64,000 nucleotides of DNA from Hymenobacter persicinus (GCF_004167665.1 NZ_SEWE01000013.1:1-64000); one strand, 5' to 3'. Numbered from the stretch's first letter, positions 25,755 through 34,362 are shown. Program-made: numbers and translations. The notes: generated by a model from the letters alone, not told the origin.

Positions 25755-26201
25755 ATGATTCGAACCTATACTTCTTATGCATTGACAATAATTTCAGGCC
25801 TATTAGTCTATTTAATGTTTGCTGCTATGTCAGCAGTAGCCGCCGGTATTACATGAATACCGATTGTTAGCTTTGTAGGAAGCATACTGCATATTGGAAT
25901 AAGCAGTTGGTTGTTTTTAATATTTCCTAAATCAGGAAAAGTAGTTGCCATAGCCACAGCAATTATCATGTGCGTATGGCCGGCATATGCTTGTATTTGG
26001 TGTGCCATGGATAATGATTTTGCTACTGATCTACTTTCCTTCTTACCCATTTTTATTAATGGCTTACTAATACGAAACCACCTCAAGTCATTTCATATCG
26101 AAAAGCGCCTTTCCACAAGAATCCAGGTATTCCTTTCAGCTATGCCAATAGTTTTCTTGGGATATATGATGTACTACTACATCGTTTATTCGCTTAACTA
26201 A
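25755..26201 (+). pseudogene. Membrane-protein gene interrupted by an in-frame TGA
   Basis: From the ATG at 25755 to the TAA at 26199-26201 a single frame of 149 codons is open except for a TGA at 25854-25856. The first 33 residues (MIRTYTSYALTIISGLLVYL...) and the part after the TGA (IPIVSFVGSILHIGISSWLF...) are both hydrophobic and together form four or so membrane segments with no frameshift, as expected for a recent nonsense mutation, perhaps Trp TGG to TGA. The region is strikingly AT-rich compared with its neighbours. Family not recognised. A shorter product starting inside the second part is possible. Confidence 0.6.
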
Positions 26202-26262
26202 GGCAAACCACAAAGCCCCACGCTAAATAATCCGGCCGGCGTTCTGTTGAGCAGTACCGCCG

Positions 26263-26370
26263 GATGTAGAGACGCATATTTGCGTCTCAATCGTTGCTAA
26301 TGTTATTTACCATGAACAAACCCAGGCGTTATCGTTCAACGAGGAGACGCAAATATGCGTCTCTACATCG
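26263..26370. repeat. First REP pair, inverted
   Basis: Copy 1 (26263-26296) and copy 2 (26337-26370) share the 8-bp stem GAGACGCA/TGCGTCTC with 4-nt loops tatt and aata. Copy 2 is the reverse complement of copy 1, including the asymmetric flanks GATGTA and CGTTG, which gives each REP a direction. Confidence 0.9.
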
Positions 26371-26394
26371 TTCAGGTTATCCAATTATCGAATT

Positions 26395-26952
26395 ATGGCT
26401 ACCGAATTATACCACGACAAATACCGGGTGGCCTCGGCCCGGCTACGGGGCTACGACTACGGGCAGAACGGGGCCTACTTCGTGACCATCTGCACCCAGT
26501 ACCGCACCCGCTACTTCGGCGACATCGTCGTGCCCGACCACGACTGGGATCAGGCCACCCTGCACCCCACGCCCGTGGCTGCGCTGGTTACCGCCGCCTG
26601 GCTCCAGATTCCCGCTCGCTTTCCCTTCGTCGGGCTGGATGCCTTCGTGCTCATGCCCGACCACCTGCACGGTCTGCTGCTGTTCGACAAACCCACCGAA
26701 CCCACCCCACCCCTGCACTATGAAAACTGCTTCACGCCCCAGCGCGACAACCTGGCCGCCATCCTGCGCGGCTTCAAAGCCGGCACCGCCACCCAGGCCC
26801 GCCGCGCCAACCTGCCCCTTGCCTGGCAGCCCCGCTACCACGACCGGATCGTGCGCAGCGCCAAAGAGCTGGACAAAATCCGCCACTATATCCTCACCAA
26901 CCCCGTCCGCTGGCAGCACGAGCAAACCGCCGAGGAAGGCCTGTTCCGTTAG
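26395..26952 (+). CDS. REP-associated tyrosine transposase (RAYT)
   Basis: The 185-aa protein is a single-domain IS200/IS605-like HUH nuclease of the RAYT family. It has the nuclease HxH motif in LMPDHLHGLLLF (His90 and His92), an N-terminal R-x-YDYGQNGAYFVTICT stretch typical of REP transposases, and a C-terminal helix with RYHDRIVRSAKELDKIRHYI followed by NPVRW, which should supply the catalytic Tyr (Tyr165 is a candidate). RAYTs are thought to mobilise or maintain REP palindromes. The gene lies exactly between two inverted REP pairs, the downstream one starting 3 bp after its stop. The frame is intact. Confidence 0.9.
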   Translation: MATELYHDKYRVASARLRGYDYGQNGAYFVTICTQYRTRYFGDIVVPDHDWDQATLHPTPVAALVTAAWLQIPARFPFVGLDAFVLMPDHLHGLLLFDKPTEPTPPLHYENCFTPQRDNLAAILRGFKAGTATQARRANLPLAWQPRYHDRIVRSAKELDKIRHYILTNPVRWQHEQTAEEGLFR

Positions 26953-26955
26953 AAC

Positions 26956-27050
26956 GATGTAGAGACGCATACTTGCGTCTCCTCGTTGAACGACTCGCCC
27001 TCACGGACCCAGGATAAACAACGATTGAGACGCAAATATGTGTCTCTAAA
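26956..27050. repeat. Second REP pair, inverted
   Basis: Copy 3 (26956-26988) has the same orientation as copy 1. Copy 4 (27019-27050) has the orientation of copy 2 and carries one stem mismatch (TGTGTCTC). Confidence 0.88.
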
Positions 27051-27165
27051 GCCCGTACTGGCACACCCGCGCCGGCAACATGGTGTCTACCCTCATCCTC
27101 CCCAGAACTTTCATCCCCGCCCCTGGTTAGGACCCTACTCCCAACAACCCACCAACAAAATCCCG

Positions 27166-27939
27166 ATGAAATCTACCCTTATCCTCGCGGCGGCCCTGAC
27201 TACATTTGCCACGTCGGCGCCGGCCCAAACTGCCCCCCGCGCCGCCGCCGACCAGATTGCCACCAAGCAAGGCCCGCTCACGGTGCAGCCCATCACCCAC
27301 GGCAGCGTGGTGCTGACCTGGAACGGCAAGACCATCTACGTGGACCCCTACGGCGGAGCCGCCGCCTACGCCGGCCTGGCCGCCCCCGATGTGGTCCTGA
27401 TTACCGACATTCACCCCGACCACCTCGACCCGCAAACCCTCGCGGGCCTCGCCGTGGGCAAGGCCCTGATGATCGTGCCCCAGGCGGTGGCCGAGAAGCT
27501 GCCCGCCGAGTACAAAGGCCGGGTGCGCGTGCTGCGTAACGGGCAGAAGCTCGACACGCTGGGCATGAGCGTAGCGGCCATTCCGATGTACAACCTGCCC
27601 GAAGCCCCCGACGCCATGCACACCAAAGGCCGGGGCAACGGCTACGTGCTGGGCCTGGGTGGCAAGAACGTGTACCTGTCCGGCGACACCGAAGACACGC
27701 CCGAGATGCGCGCCCTCAAGAACATTGACGTGGCCTTCGTGTGCATGAACCTGCCCTATACCATGGACGTGAACCAAGCCGCCCAAGGCGTGCTGGCCTT
27801 CAAGCCCGGCATCGTGTATCCGTACCACTACCGGGGCCAGAACGGTCTGAGCGACGTGGACAGCTTCAAGAAAACCGTGAATGCGGCCAACAAGAAGATT
27901 GACGTGCGGCTGCGCAACTGGTACCCGGAGGCTAAGTAG
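27166..27939 (+). CDS. Secreted MBL-fold metallo-hydrolase (UlaG-like)
   Basis: The 257-aa protein has a signal peptide (MKSTLILAAALTTFATSAPAQ) and the metallo-beta-lactamase fold in the compact UlaG-like form: GSVVLTWNGKTIYVDPYG, then the metal motif DIHPDHLD, NGYVLGLGGKNVYLSGDTED and a final VYPYHYRG. It should be a periplasmic metal-dependent hydrolase; the substrate is unknown. The start at 27166 is chosen for its signal peptide; the frame is open further upstream into the REP region. It stands alone behind the RAYT unit. Confidence 0.85.
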   Translation: MKSTLILAAALTTFATSAPAQTAPRAAADQIATKQGPLTVQPITHGSVVLTWNGKTIYVDPYGGAAAYAGLAAPDVVLITDIHPDHLDPQTLAGLAVGKALMIVPQAVAEKLPAEYKGRVRVLRNGQKLDTLGMSVAAIPMYNLPEAPDAMHTKGRGNGYVLGLGGKNVYLSGDTEDTPEMRALKNIDVAFVCMNLPYTMDVNQAAQGVLAFKPGIVYPYHYRGQNGLSDVDSFKKTVNAANKKIDVRLRNWYPEAK

Positions 27940-28050
27940 GTTACTACCATCCTTACCCAAGCTGACCCGCGTGTAGGCGCCGCTATAACCCTTGCCCAAC
28001 CTTGAGGCAGAGGTTGTTCTTCCGTAGCCGCAGCGCGACAACCCCGAATC

Positions 28051-28080
28051 AACGCCGCCCGGAGAAATCCAGGCGGCGTT
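28051..28080. terminator. Hairpin between the MBL gene and the M50-like gene
   Basis: AACGCCGCC (28051-28059) pairs with GGCGGCGTT (28072-28080). There is no good T-tract, so its terminator role between these converging genes is uncertain. The remaining sequence of the 27940-28159 gap shows nothing else. Confidence 0.45.
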
Positions 28081-28159
28081 GTCATTCCAACGGGAAGCCT
28101 CGTCTCCTGGCCTGAACCCGCACTCGTTGCGCGGCGCTGAACTCGCGCCGGTTGGGCGG

Positions 28160-29287
28160 CTACGTATCGGCTTTCTGCTCGGCCCAGCGCACCGTATCCC
28201 GCAGCCATTCCTCGTAGAGGCGGGCGCTGCCCTGGCTCAGGTTGCGGGGCAGCTCGCGCAGGGCGGCTTCGGCCTGGGTGCGGGCCCGCGCGGCATCTCC
28301 CTCCAGGCGGGCCAGGGCGGCTTCCACCCGAAACGGCTGCTCGGCCGGGGTGTGGGCGTTGATGACGGCCCGGGCCTGATACGCGCGGGCGGCTTTGGCA
28401 TCGTGCTCGTAGGCGGCACTGAAAAACGCGGCTTCCAGCCAGCCACTGGCCTGCAGCGCGGCCGGCTGCTGCTCCAGGTGCTCCCGGTAGTGAGCCAACT
28501 GCCGCCCGGCTTCTTCCGGGTCGCCGGCGTCGAGGTGGTGCAGGTAGAGGTAGTAGGCCACGTAGGCGTTGAACGGATGCTGGACCGGAAGCGCGGCGGC
28601 AGCTTCGAGGGCCGGACGGCTTAGCTCCCGGGGGCGCACCCCGGCCATGCTGCGAACGGTAGCCGTGAGCATGGCCACTTCCAGCTCCTGCTTTGGTCCC
28701 CGCCGGCTTAGGTTGAGCAGGCGCATTCCGTCGCTGGCAAAGCCCCCGGCCTGAAACGGCAGCAACGTCACGACAAACAGCAGCAGCGAAATACCCCCGC
28801 TCAGGGCTAACGCCCCGGCGGGCACCGTGCTTTGCATGGGCGGCGGCAGCTGGCTAAACACTCCCAGCGCCAGCGCGGTCCACCCCAGGCTGCCCAGCGG
28901 ACCACCCGCCGTAAACACCCGAAACCGCTCCCGCAGCCGCACATCGTCGGGCGGCACGCTCAGGGCCAGGCCGCCAGCGGTGTTCAGGTTGCGGTTCCAC
29001 TCGAAGCCCAGGTGCCCGGTGGACTGGCGGCGCCACATCAGGGGGCCCACCGTCAGCCAGTGCAGCCGAAATCCCTGCAGGCGTCCGGCCAGGGCGTGCC
29101 CCAGCTCGTGCAGCCCCACCGCCACCAGCCAGGCCACCGGCAGCAGGGCCAGCAGCCCCAGCAGCTGAGGTTTCCCCCAATGGGCCGTCCCCGAGGATTT
29201 CAGGCCGTGCCGAGCGCCCCAGAACCCGACCACCCCGCCGAGGGCCCCCAAGGCCAGGCCCAGCAACAGCGGCTTTAGCTTCTTCAT
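28160..29287 (-). CDS. M50-family membrane metallopeptidase
   Basis: The 375-aa protein starts with a membrane segment (LLLGLALGALGGVVGF) and has the zinc-protease motif HELGH at residues 60-64 inside a second hydrophobic helix, the hallmark of site-2-protease-like M50 enzymes. Two more membrane helices follow (about 125-145 and 160-185), with a DG motif (ASDGMRLLNL) that may supply the third zinc ligand. The C-terminal half is a soluble helical, TPR-like region. There is no PDZ domain. The start at 29287 fits the promoter at 29342-29349. Substrate unknown. Confidence 0.8.
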   Translation of the reverse strand: MKKLKPLLLGLALGALGGVVGFWGARHGLKSSGTAHWGKPQLLGLLALLPVAWLVAVGLHELGHALAGRLQGFRLHWLTVGPLMWRRQSTGHLGFEWNRNLNTAGGLALSVPPDDVRLRERFRVFTAGGPLGSLGWTALALGVFSQLPPPMQSTVPAGALALSGGISLLLFVVTLLPFQAGGFASDGMRLLNLSRRGPKQELEVAMLTATVRSMAGVRPRELSRPALEAAAALPVQHPFNAYVAYYLYLHHLDAGDPEEAGRQLAHYREHLEQQPAALQASGWLEAAFFSAAYEHDAKAARAYQARAVINAHTPAEQPFRVEAALARLEGDAARARTQAEAALRELPRNLSQGSARLYEEWLRDTVRWAEQKADT

Positions 29288-29341
29288 AGCAGAACAGTCA
29301 GCTGGAAATTCCGTGCATAAATGCCCCTTCCGGCGGCAGTC

Positions 29342-29349
29342 CAAATATA
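29342..29349 (-). promoter_or_regulatory. Promoter -7 box of the M50-like gene
   Basis: The minus strand reads TATATTTG, a perfect TAnnTTTG match about 55 bp ahead of the start codon. Confidence 0.6.
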
Positions 29350-29857
29350 GCAGCCTCGTCCCGCGTACAGCGCCGGGACCACCTAGGTTCGGCTCGCGCT
29401 AGGCCGCCCGGCTTCACTATTATTCACCCACCGGAGCTCTTTTCCAGCGGATTCGCCAACACGACCACCCAGCGGCACAAAAACGGCACAACCATCGGGC
29501 GCATCATCTACCGTATAGCGCGGCCCAAAGCCAGGTGTTACTTCCCGGCAGCGACGACGGAATGTATCTCCTGAACGGCGGCGCTGTTATCCCGCTCAAA
29601 ACGGCCCTGCAGGGTGGCAACAATGGCAGCACCCAGGGCTACGGAGCCACCCACGCTTCAGCAGATTTACCAGCGGCAGCGTTTGCCCGGCCTTCTCCCC
29701 AGCCCGGTGTATACTGCCCACGGGCGCGGATATAGCAGGACTAGGCAATGCGCTTTTCAGGCCGGGCTTTCCAGTCACACGCCTGCTATATTGCTCCGGC
29801 GTCTGCTCTGGATTTTGGTTTCTTAGCTTGCATCCCGCCGGCTCACTATTTCTGTCT
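29350..29857. other. About 500 bp without a convincing gene
   Basis: Short open frames exist on both strands but none has a recognisable domain, signal or codon pattern, and all are broken by stops within 100 codons. Part of it may be decayed coding sequence. The promoter of the acyltransferase should lie near its right end. Confidence 0.5.
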
Positions 29858-30952
29858 ATGCCTCCCCTTTCTACGGATTCTACCACCCGCTACGCCGAGT
29901 TGGATGGATTGCGCTTTCTGGCTAGCTTGGCCGTGGTGCTCCTGCATTTCACCTACAGTATGCCGCGGGTAGCCCACATTGGCCCGGATTTTCCGCTGCT
30001 CGGGAGCATTTTTCGTTACGGCTACCTGGGCGTCAACCTGTTTTTTATGATCAGCGGCTTTGTGGTGCTGCGCTCGGCGCGTCGCAAGTCGCTCCCGCAG
30101 TTCATCATCGGACGCATTGCCCGCCTCTACCCCGTCTATTGGCTTAGCTGTGGGCTGACCTTCCTGGGCTTGTATTTCAGCGGGAGTCAGGTGGCCGGGC
30201 CGGTTTCCTGGCGGCAGCTGCTGTTCAATCTGACTATGCTGCACGAGTTTTTCGGCCAGCCTTCCCTCAATGGGGTGTACTGGTCGCTTACCTACGAGCT
30301 CACGTTTTGCTTCCTGGTGGCCCTGCTTATCGGCTGCCGGCTCTGGCACCTGCTTTTCCCGATTATCCTGGGGTGGCTGGCCTACACGCTGGTGGCGGGG
30401 CCGCTGCCGGTCAGCCACTTGTTCAGCTACGTATTCATCCCTAAGCACAGCGCGTATTTCCTGGCGGGCATGTTGTTCTACGTGCTTCAGACCCGCCAGC
30501 ACAGTGTCTGGCAGGTGTACGCAGCCCTGTGTCTGGCCTTGGCCTTGGCCCTGCGTAGCGACCGGGCCGAGCGGCAATGGGCTCAGCAGCTCTACCACGA
30601 CGCCCCGCTCAACGCCTGGGTGGCGGCCGGGCTTATCGGCCTGTTTTTTCTGGCTTTCTACCTGATTTTTGGGGCCCAGTGGCGCCTGCCGGCCCAGCCG
30701 GTCTGGAGCTGGCTGGGGCGCCTTACCTACCCGCTCTACCTGCTGCATGGCCTGGGAGCCGTTTTACTGGGCCCGCTTAACGGCAAAGTCAACAGCTACC
30801 TTCTCCTCGGCGCCGCCCTCATCATAGTACTACTAGTGGCATGGGCCGCCCATGTCTTCGTAGAGCAACCCTTGGGTCGGCGGCTGGGCCAGGGGCTTAC
30901 CCATTGGCAAGCCCGGCGCAAAGCCGCTGCCCGCTTGCCCGTCCAGGTCTGA
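29858..30952 (+). CDS. Acyltransferase family 3 membrane protein
   Basis: The 364-aa protein is a ten-or-so-helix integral membrane acyltransferase. The diagnostic N-terminal stretch is YAELDGLRFLASLAVVLLHF, with the conserved His at its end, followed by GVNLFFMISGFVVLRSA and RIARLYPVYW. Family members acylate sugars of lipopolysaccharide, capsule or peptidoglycan using cytosolic acyl donors. The ATG at 29858 is favoured over an in-frame start 10 codons upstream. It precedes a PBP gene by 48 bp, which may hint at a cell-wall target, but that gene appears to have its own promoter. Confidence 0.9.
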   Translation: MPPLSTDSTTRYAELDGLRFLASLAVVLLHFTYSMPRVAHIGPDFPLLGSIFRYGYLGVNLFFMISGFVVLRSARRKSLPQFIIGRIARLYPVYWLSCGLTFLGLYFSGSQVAGPVSWRQLLFNLTMLHEFFGQPSLNGVYWSLTYELTFCFLVALLIGCRLWHLLFPIILGWLAYTLVAGPLPVSHLFSYVFIPKHSAYFLAGMLFYVLQTRQHSVWQVYAALCLALALALRSDRAERQWAQQLYHDAPLNAWVAAGLIGLFFLAFYLIFGAQWRLPAQPVWSWLGRLTYPLYLLHGLGAVLLGPLNGKVNSYLLLGAALIIVLLVAWAAHVFVEQPLGRRLGQGLTHWQARRKAAARLPVQV

Positions 30953-30988
30953 GTTGTGGAGGTCGGGGCCAGGGTGGGCCAAATTGCC

Positions 30989-30996
30989 TAGCTTTA
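30989..30996 (+). promoter_or_regulatory. Promoter -7 box abutting the PBP start codon
   Basis: TAGCTTTA (7 of 8 to consensus) ends 4 bp before the ATG at 31001, so a transcript from it would be leaderless or nearly so. Confidence 0.45.
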
Positions 30997-31000
30997 CCCC

Positions 31001-32824
31001 ATGCGCATTGCTTTCTATCGGTGGAAAAACAGCCTGCTAGCATTGCTGGCGTCCCTGGCCGCCTGCTCTTCCCCCGACCAGCCCGCCAGCGCCCCCACCC
31101 AAGACCCCAAAACCGGCGAAGTCTATACCCCGCGCCGCGTCGTCGTTGCGGACTCCCTGATCCGGGGCCGCCTGCTCGACCGCAACGACTCGGTGCTGGT
31201 GGACACCCGCCGGCAGTACCTGCTCAAGCTGCCCCGCCGCGGCCCGCTCGACACCCTGGCCCTGGGCCAGCTGCTGGGCTGGGACTCCACCACCGTGCGC
31301 CGCCGCATCCAGGAGGCCCTGCCGTACCCGGGTGCCTACGGCGTAGCGGTGCAGCTGCGCCTTTTGAAAAAGGAAGCCGAGCGCATCCGCCGCGACAGCA
31401 GCGCCACGGTGCCCCGCCTCACCCTGACTGAACGCTATCAGCGCACCTACACCACGCCCGCCGGGGCCCCGGTGCTGGGCTACCGCTACGCCGAGGCCCA
31501 GGCCTTCTTCGGCCAGGCCCGCCGCACCCGCCGGGGACGCTTTTACCGCCTGCGCAACGGCGGAGTCGAAACCTACTACAACGGCCTGCTCGCCGGTCAC
31601 CACGGCTACTTGCACCCCTTGCTCGACAAACAGGGCCGGCAGCACGGCACCTGGGCCAAGGACACTGCCTTCCAGCAGGGTCAGGACCTGCACCTGACCC
31701 TCGACGCCAAGCTCCAGGCCTACGCCGAAAAGCTGCTCGGGGGCCGCAGGGGCTACCTCGTGGCCCTCGACCCGCGCACCGGCGAAATCCTGGCCTACGT
31801 GTCGGCGCCGGTGTACCCCACGGCCACGCTTACCGCCCCCGACCAGGCCGGGGTGCGGGCCGAGCTGCTGGAGCACGAGGACATGCCCCTGCTCAACCGC
31901 CCCGCCATGCTGGCCAACCCGCCCGGCTCGGTGTTTAAGCTCGTCAATGCCGCCGTGGCCTTGCAGATGCGCGCCATTACCCCCGGCTCGGCCTTCCGCT
32001 GCGACCAGTCATTGGTCAGCTGCGTGCACCACCACAAGCCGGCCAACAGCCTGTCCCTGGGCCTGAAGTACAGCTGCAACCCCTACTTCTACCAGGTGAT
32101 GCAGAGCCTGATCAACTGCGTGCCCGACTCTCTGAGCCAGGATACGGTAGCGGCCCGCCACGCCAACCTGACCCAGTGGCGGCGCTACGCCCGCTCCTTC
32201 GGCCTCGACTCGGTGCTGGGCGTCGACGTGCCCCGGGAAGTGCCCGGCTTTCTGCCCACGGCGGCCTATTACGATAAGGCCCGCCACACCCGGCGCTGGA
32301 CTTACCGCTCCATTTATTCGCTCAGCCTCGGCCAGGGCGAAATCAACCTCACGGGCCTGCAGATGGCCAACCTGGCCGCCATTATTGCCAACCGCGGCTG
32401 GTACTACCCGCCCCACCTGGTGCGCGGCATCGGCGCCAATGGCCCTTTGCCGCGCTTTCGGGTGAAGCACCACACGCTCATCGACAGCGCCCACTTCGAG
32501 GCCCTGATTCCCGGGATGGTGGCCGTGATGCAGAAGGGCGGCACCGCCGACGCCTCCAGCCTGGCCGACGTGGGCATCCGGGTGGCGGGCAAAACCGGCA
32601 CCGTGCAAAACGACGAGGGCGACGACCACGCCGCCTTCGTGGGCTTTGCCCCCGCCGACCACCCCAAGATTGCCGTGGCCGTGTACCTCGAAAATGCCGG
32701 CTTCGGGGCCACCGCCGCCGCGCCCTGCGCCGTGATGGTGATGGAGAAATACCTGCGCGGCTCCATTGCCCCCAAGCGCAAGCGTTGGGAAAAGCGCATT
32801 CAGAACCGGGCCCGCCAGGAATAA
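31001..32824 (+). CDS. Class B penicillin-binding protein as a lipoprotein
   Basis: This 607-aa transpeptidase cross-links peptidoglycan. The three active-site motifs are S310-VFK in NPPGSVFKL, S358-C-N in YSCNPYF and K531-TG in AGKTGTVQN. The N-terminal region shows RGRLLDRNDSVLV, the PBP2/FtsI-type dimerisation-module signature. The N-terminus (LLALLASLAACSS) looks like a lipoprotein signal with Cys at about residue 22, instead of the usual uncleaved membrane anchor. No rod-shape (mreC, rodA) or division genes adjoin it, so it is probably an accessory PBP2-like enzyme. Confidence 0.9.
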   Translation: MRIAFYRWKNSLLALLASLAACSSPDQPASAPTQDPKTGEVYTPRRVVVADSLIRGRLLDRNDSVLVDTRRQYLLKLPRRGPLDTLALGQLLGWDSTTVRRRIQEALPYPGAYGVAVQLRLLKKEAERIRRDSSATVPRLTLTERYQRTYTTPAGAPVLGYRYAEAQAFFGQARRTRRGRFYRLRNGGVETYYNGLLAGHHGYLHPLLDKQGRQHGTWAKDTAFQQGQDLHLTLDAKLQAYAEKLLGGRRGYLVALDPRTGEILAYVSAPVYPTATLTAPDQAGVRAELLEHEDMPLLNRPAMLANPPGSVFKLVNAAVALQMRAITPGSAFRCDQSLVSCVHHHKPANSLSLGLKYSCNPYFYQVMQSLINCVPDSLSQDTVAARHANLTQWRRYARSFGLDSVLGVDVPREVPGFLPTAAYYDKARHTRRWTYRSIYSLSLGQGEINLTGLQMANLAAIIANRGWYYPPHLVRGIGANGPLPRFRVKHHTLIDSAHFEALIPGMVAVMQKGGTADASSLADVGIRVAGKTGTVQNDEGDDHAAFVGFAPADHPKIAVAVYLENAGFGATAAAPCAVMVMEKYLRGSIAPKRKRWEKRIQNRARQE

Positions 32825-32948
32825 GCGGCGCACGTCTCCCAGCCGAAAGTCAGCCGGCCGACCCTTACTTCCGCCCGCCGAGGCTGTTTTTTGGCGAGGA
32901 CCAGAACCCTCAGCTTTTGCTCAATTGCTGAAGTCTCTCTTCAGCCCC

Positions 32949-33145
32949 ACCTGGTTCAGGTCAGCACTGCACCAGTTCAGGTCGGAACCATGCTAATTGG
33001 CAAACGAGGTGAACTAGTTCAGGTCCGACCCGAACCGGTTCGGGTAAAAGGCGAACCAGTTTAGGTCCGACCCGAACTGGTTTAGCTCGGAACCGAACTC
33101 TATGGCGGCAAGGGTAAACTAGTTCAGCTCAGACCCAAACGGTCG
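32949..33145. repeat. Array of AACYRGTT palindromes spaced exactly 21 bp
   Basis: Palindromic cores begin at 32949 (ACCTGGTT), 32970 (CACCAGTT), 32991 (degenerate), 33012 (AACTAGTT), 33033 (AACCGGTT), 33054 (AACCAGTT), 33075 (AACTGGTT), 33096 (degenerate), 33117 (AACTAGTT) and 33138 (degenerate). Each good core is followed by a CAGGTCCGACCC-like tail. The array fills most of the gap between the PBP gene and the promoter of the secreted protein at 33295. Confidence 0.9.
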
Positions 33146-33228
33146 GCGGCGAGGAAGCAAACCCGGGGCGGGGAGTAGGGCTAGCCACCGGGCGGCGCCA
33201 GAACCCCGTCGCCTGTCATTAATCTATA

Positions 33229-33236
33229 TAGCTTTG
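33229..33236 (+). promoter_or_regulatory. Promoter -7 box for the secreted protein gene
   Basis: TAGCTTTG is a perfect TAnnTTTG match, 58 bp ahead of the ATG and about 90 bp after the last copy of the 21-bp array. Confidence 0.6.
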
Positions 33237-33294
33237 CCACGATTTACTCCGCCGCTCCTCCGGCGGCGGGCCCACCCTTTTTCCTGCTCCCAAG

Positions 33295-34239
33295 ATGCGC
33301 TTTCCCCGTCAGCTTGCCTGGTCTGCCCTTCCCCTCACGCTGTTGCTGGCCACGACCGGAGCGGCCCCCGCGCCTCCGGCGCCGGCCGTAGCCAACTTCA
33401 CCCAGGGCGTTATCACCACCCGCGTCTCGTTGCCGGGCAACCCCTACGACAAGCTGCTCAGCCAGATTGACCCGGCTAAGGGCAACGTGCAGGCCCAGAT
33501 GCAGCAGCTGGCCACCAGCCTTAGCCCCGCCGAGCAGCAGCAGTTGCAGGCCGCCGCTGCCAAGCTCAGCCCGGCCATGACCCTGGGGGCCCTGATGCTG
33601 CCGCGCAAGGGCACCATCTACTGCCGGGGCCAGGAAGCCCGCGCCACCACCGACGCGCTGACCTACCACCTGGAAAACTACTTCAACCAGGCCACCAACA
33701 AGGGCCTGCTGCTGATGGCCTCGCAGTCGGCGCCCCAGCGGGTGAACTACACCTACGACGCCGCCTCGGTGAAGAAAACCTGGCAGAGCATCGTCGTGAC
33801 GGCCCAGGACTACACCGCTAAAACGTATCCCGAAACGGTGGCCGTGGCCGGCTACCCCAGTCAGAAAACCACCTATACCCTGAAGCCCGGGGCTTCGGAA
33901 GCGGCTCCGGCCGGCCCCGGCCAGCTGCCCAACAAGCCCGTGGCCCTCGACGTGTGGACCTCGGCCCAGATTCCGCAGAGCCTCAACTTTGCCCATCCCG
34001 TGTACGTGGCTGAAGCGCACGGCATCACCCGCCTGGTGGTGTACTTCGACAAGGAGCGTCAGCAGCGCATGGTCTACGAATTTGCCAGCGTGCAGTCCAA
34101 ACCCGTCACCGACCAGGACCTGCAAATCAAGACCACGGCCCCGGTGCTGGATTACGCCAAGGACGAGATGCAGGTCGGCATGCAGATGCTGGGCGTGATG
34201 ATGGGCGGCCCGGCCCGCCAGCCCGCCACCGACGAGTAA
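33295..34239 (+). CDS. Secreted protein of unknown function
   Basis: The 314-aa protein has a signal peptide (residues 1 to about 24) and a mature part starting with VANFTQGVITTRVSLPG, a Gln/Ala-rich helix (about 60-95) and a beta-rich remainder. The pattern of GTIYCRGQEAR and NKGLLLMASQSAPQRVNYTY is vaguely like DUF4412-type lipoprotein-carrier-like proteins, but I do not count it as recognised. It has a consensus promoter with the 21-bp repeat array just upstream, and a strong terminator downstream. Confidence 0.7.
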   Translation: MRFPRQLAWSALPLTLLLATTGAAPAPPAPAVANFTQGVITTRVSLPGNPYDKLLSQIDPAKGNVQAQMQQLATSLSPAEQQQLQAAAAKLSPAMTLGALMLPRKGTIYCRGQEARATTDALTYHLENYFNQATNKGLLLMASQSAPQRVNYTYDAASVKKTWQSIVVTAQDYTAKTYPETVAVAGYPSQKTTYTLKPGASEAAPAGPGQLPNKPVALDVWTSAQIPQSLNFAHPVYVAEAHGITRLVVYFDKERQQRMVYEFASVQSKPVTDQDLQIKTTAPVLDYAKDEMQVGMQMLGVMMGGPARQPATDE

Positions 34240-34273
34240 GCCCTGCCGGCCGGCCCTAAGGCCCCCTACACCC

Positions 34274-34304
34274 ACGCCGCCCGGAGCAATCCGGGCGGCG
34301 TTTT
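34274..34304 (+). terminator. Terminator of the secreted protein gene
   Basis: A perfect 12-bp stem (34274-34285 with 34290-34301), loop gcaa, is followed by TTT. Confidence 0.8.
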
Positions 34305-34362
34305 GGTGGGCCAGGCCCGGTACCGGCCTCAGGCCATGCTCCGAAGCCACTGATTCTAGTAG

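Larger units (their letters stand above)
26263..27050. mobile_element. REP-associated transposase unit with two REP pairs
   Basis: The unit comprises an inverted pair of REP palindromes (26263-26296 and 26337-26370), the RAYT gene (26395-26952), and a second inverted pair (26956-26988 and 27019-27050). Each REP has the core GAGACGCA-4 nt-TGCGTCTC flanked by GATGTA on one side and CGTTG on the other. The arrangement matches known RAYT/REP (REPtron) units. Confidence 0.85.

Noticed and set aside
25854..25856. TGA read as selenocysteine or as Trp
   Set aside because: No stem-loop of SECIS type is obvious downstream, and other genes in the window use TGA as a normal stop (for example at 34820 and 62594 neighbours) with no sign of code change; a nonsense mutation is simpler.
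26294..26485. A 63-codon frame covering REP copy 2 and the start of the transposase gene
   Set aside because: It is in the wrong frame relative to the transposase, and its sequence is produced by the palindrome.
29535..29735. Open frames in the 29.4-29.8 kb gap, including a minus-strand ALGAAIVA-like fragment reminiscent of FGGY sugar kinases
   Set aside because: The fragment is under 35 residues, is bounded by stops and has no supporting motif on either side.
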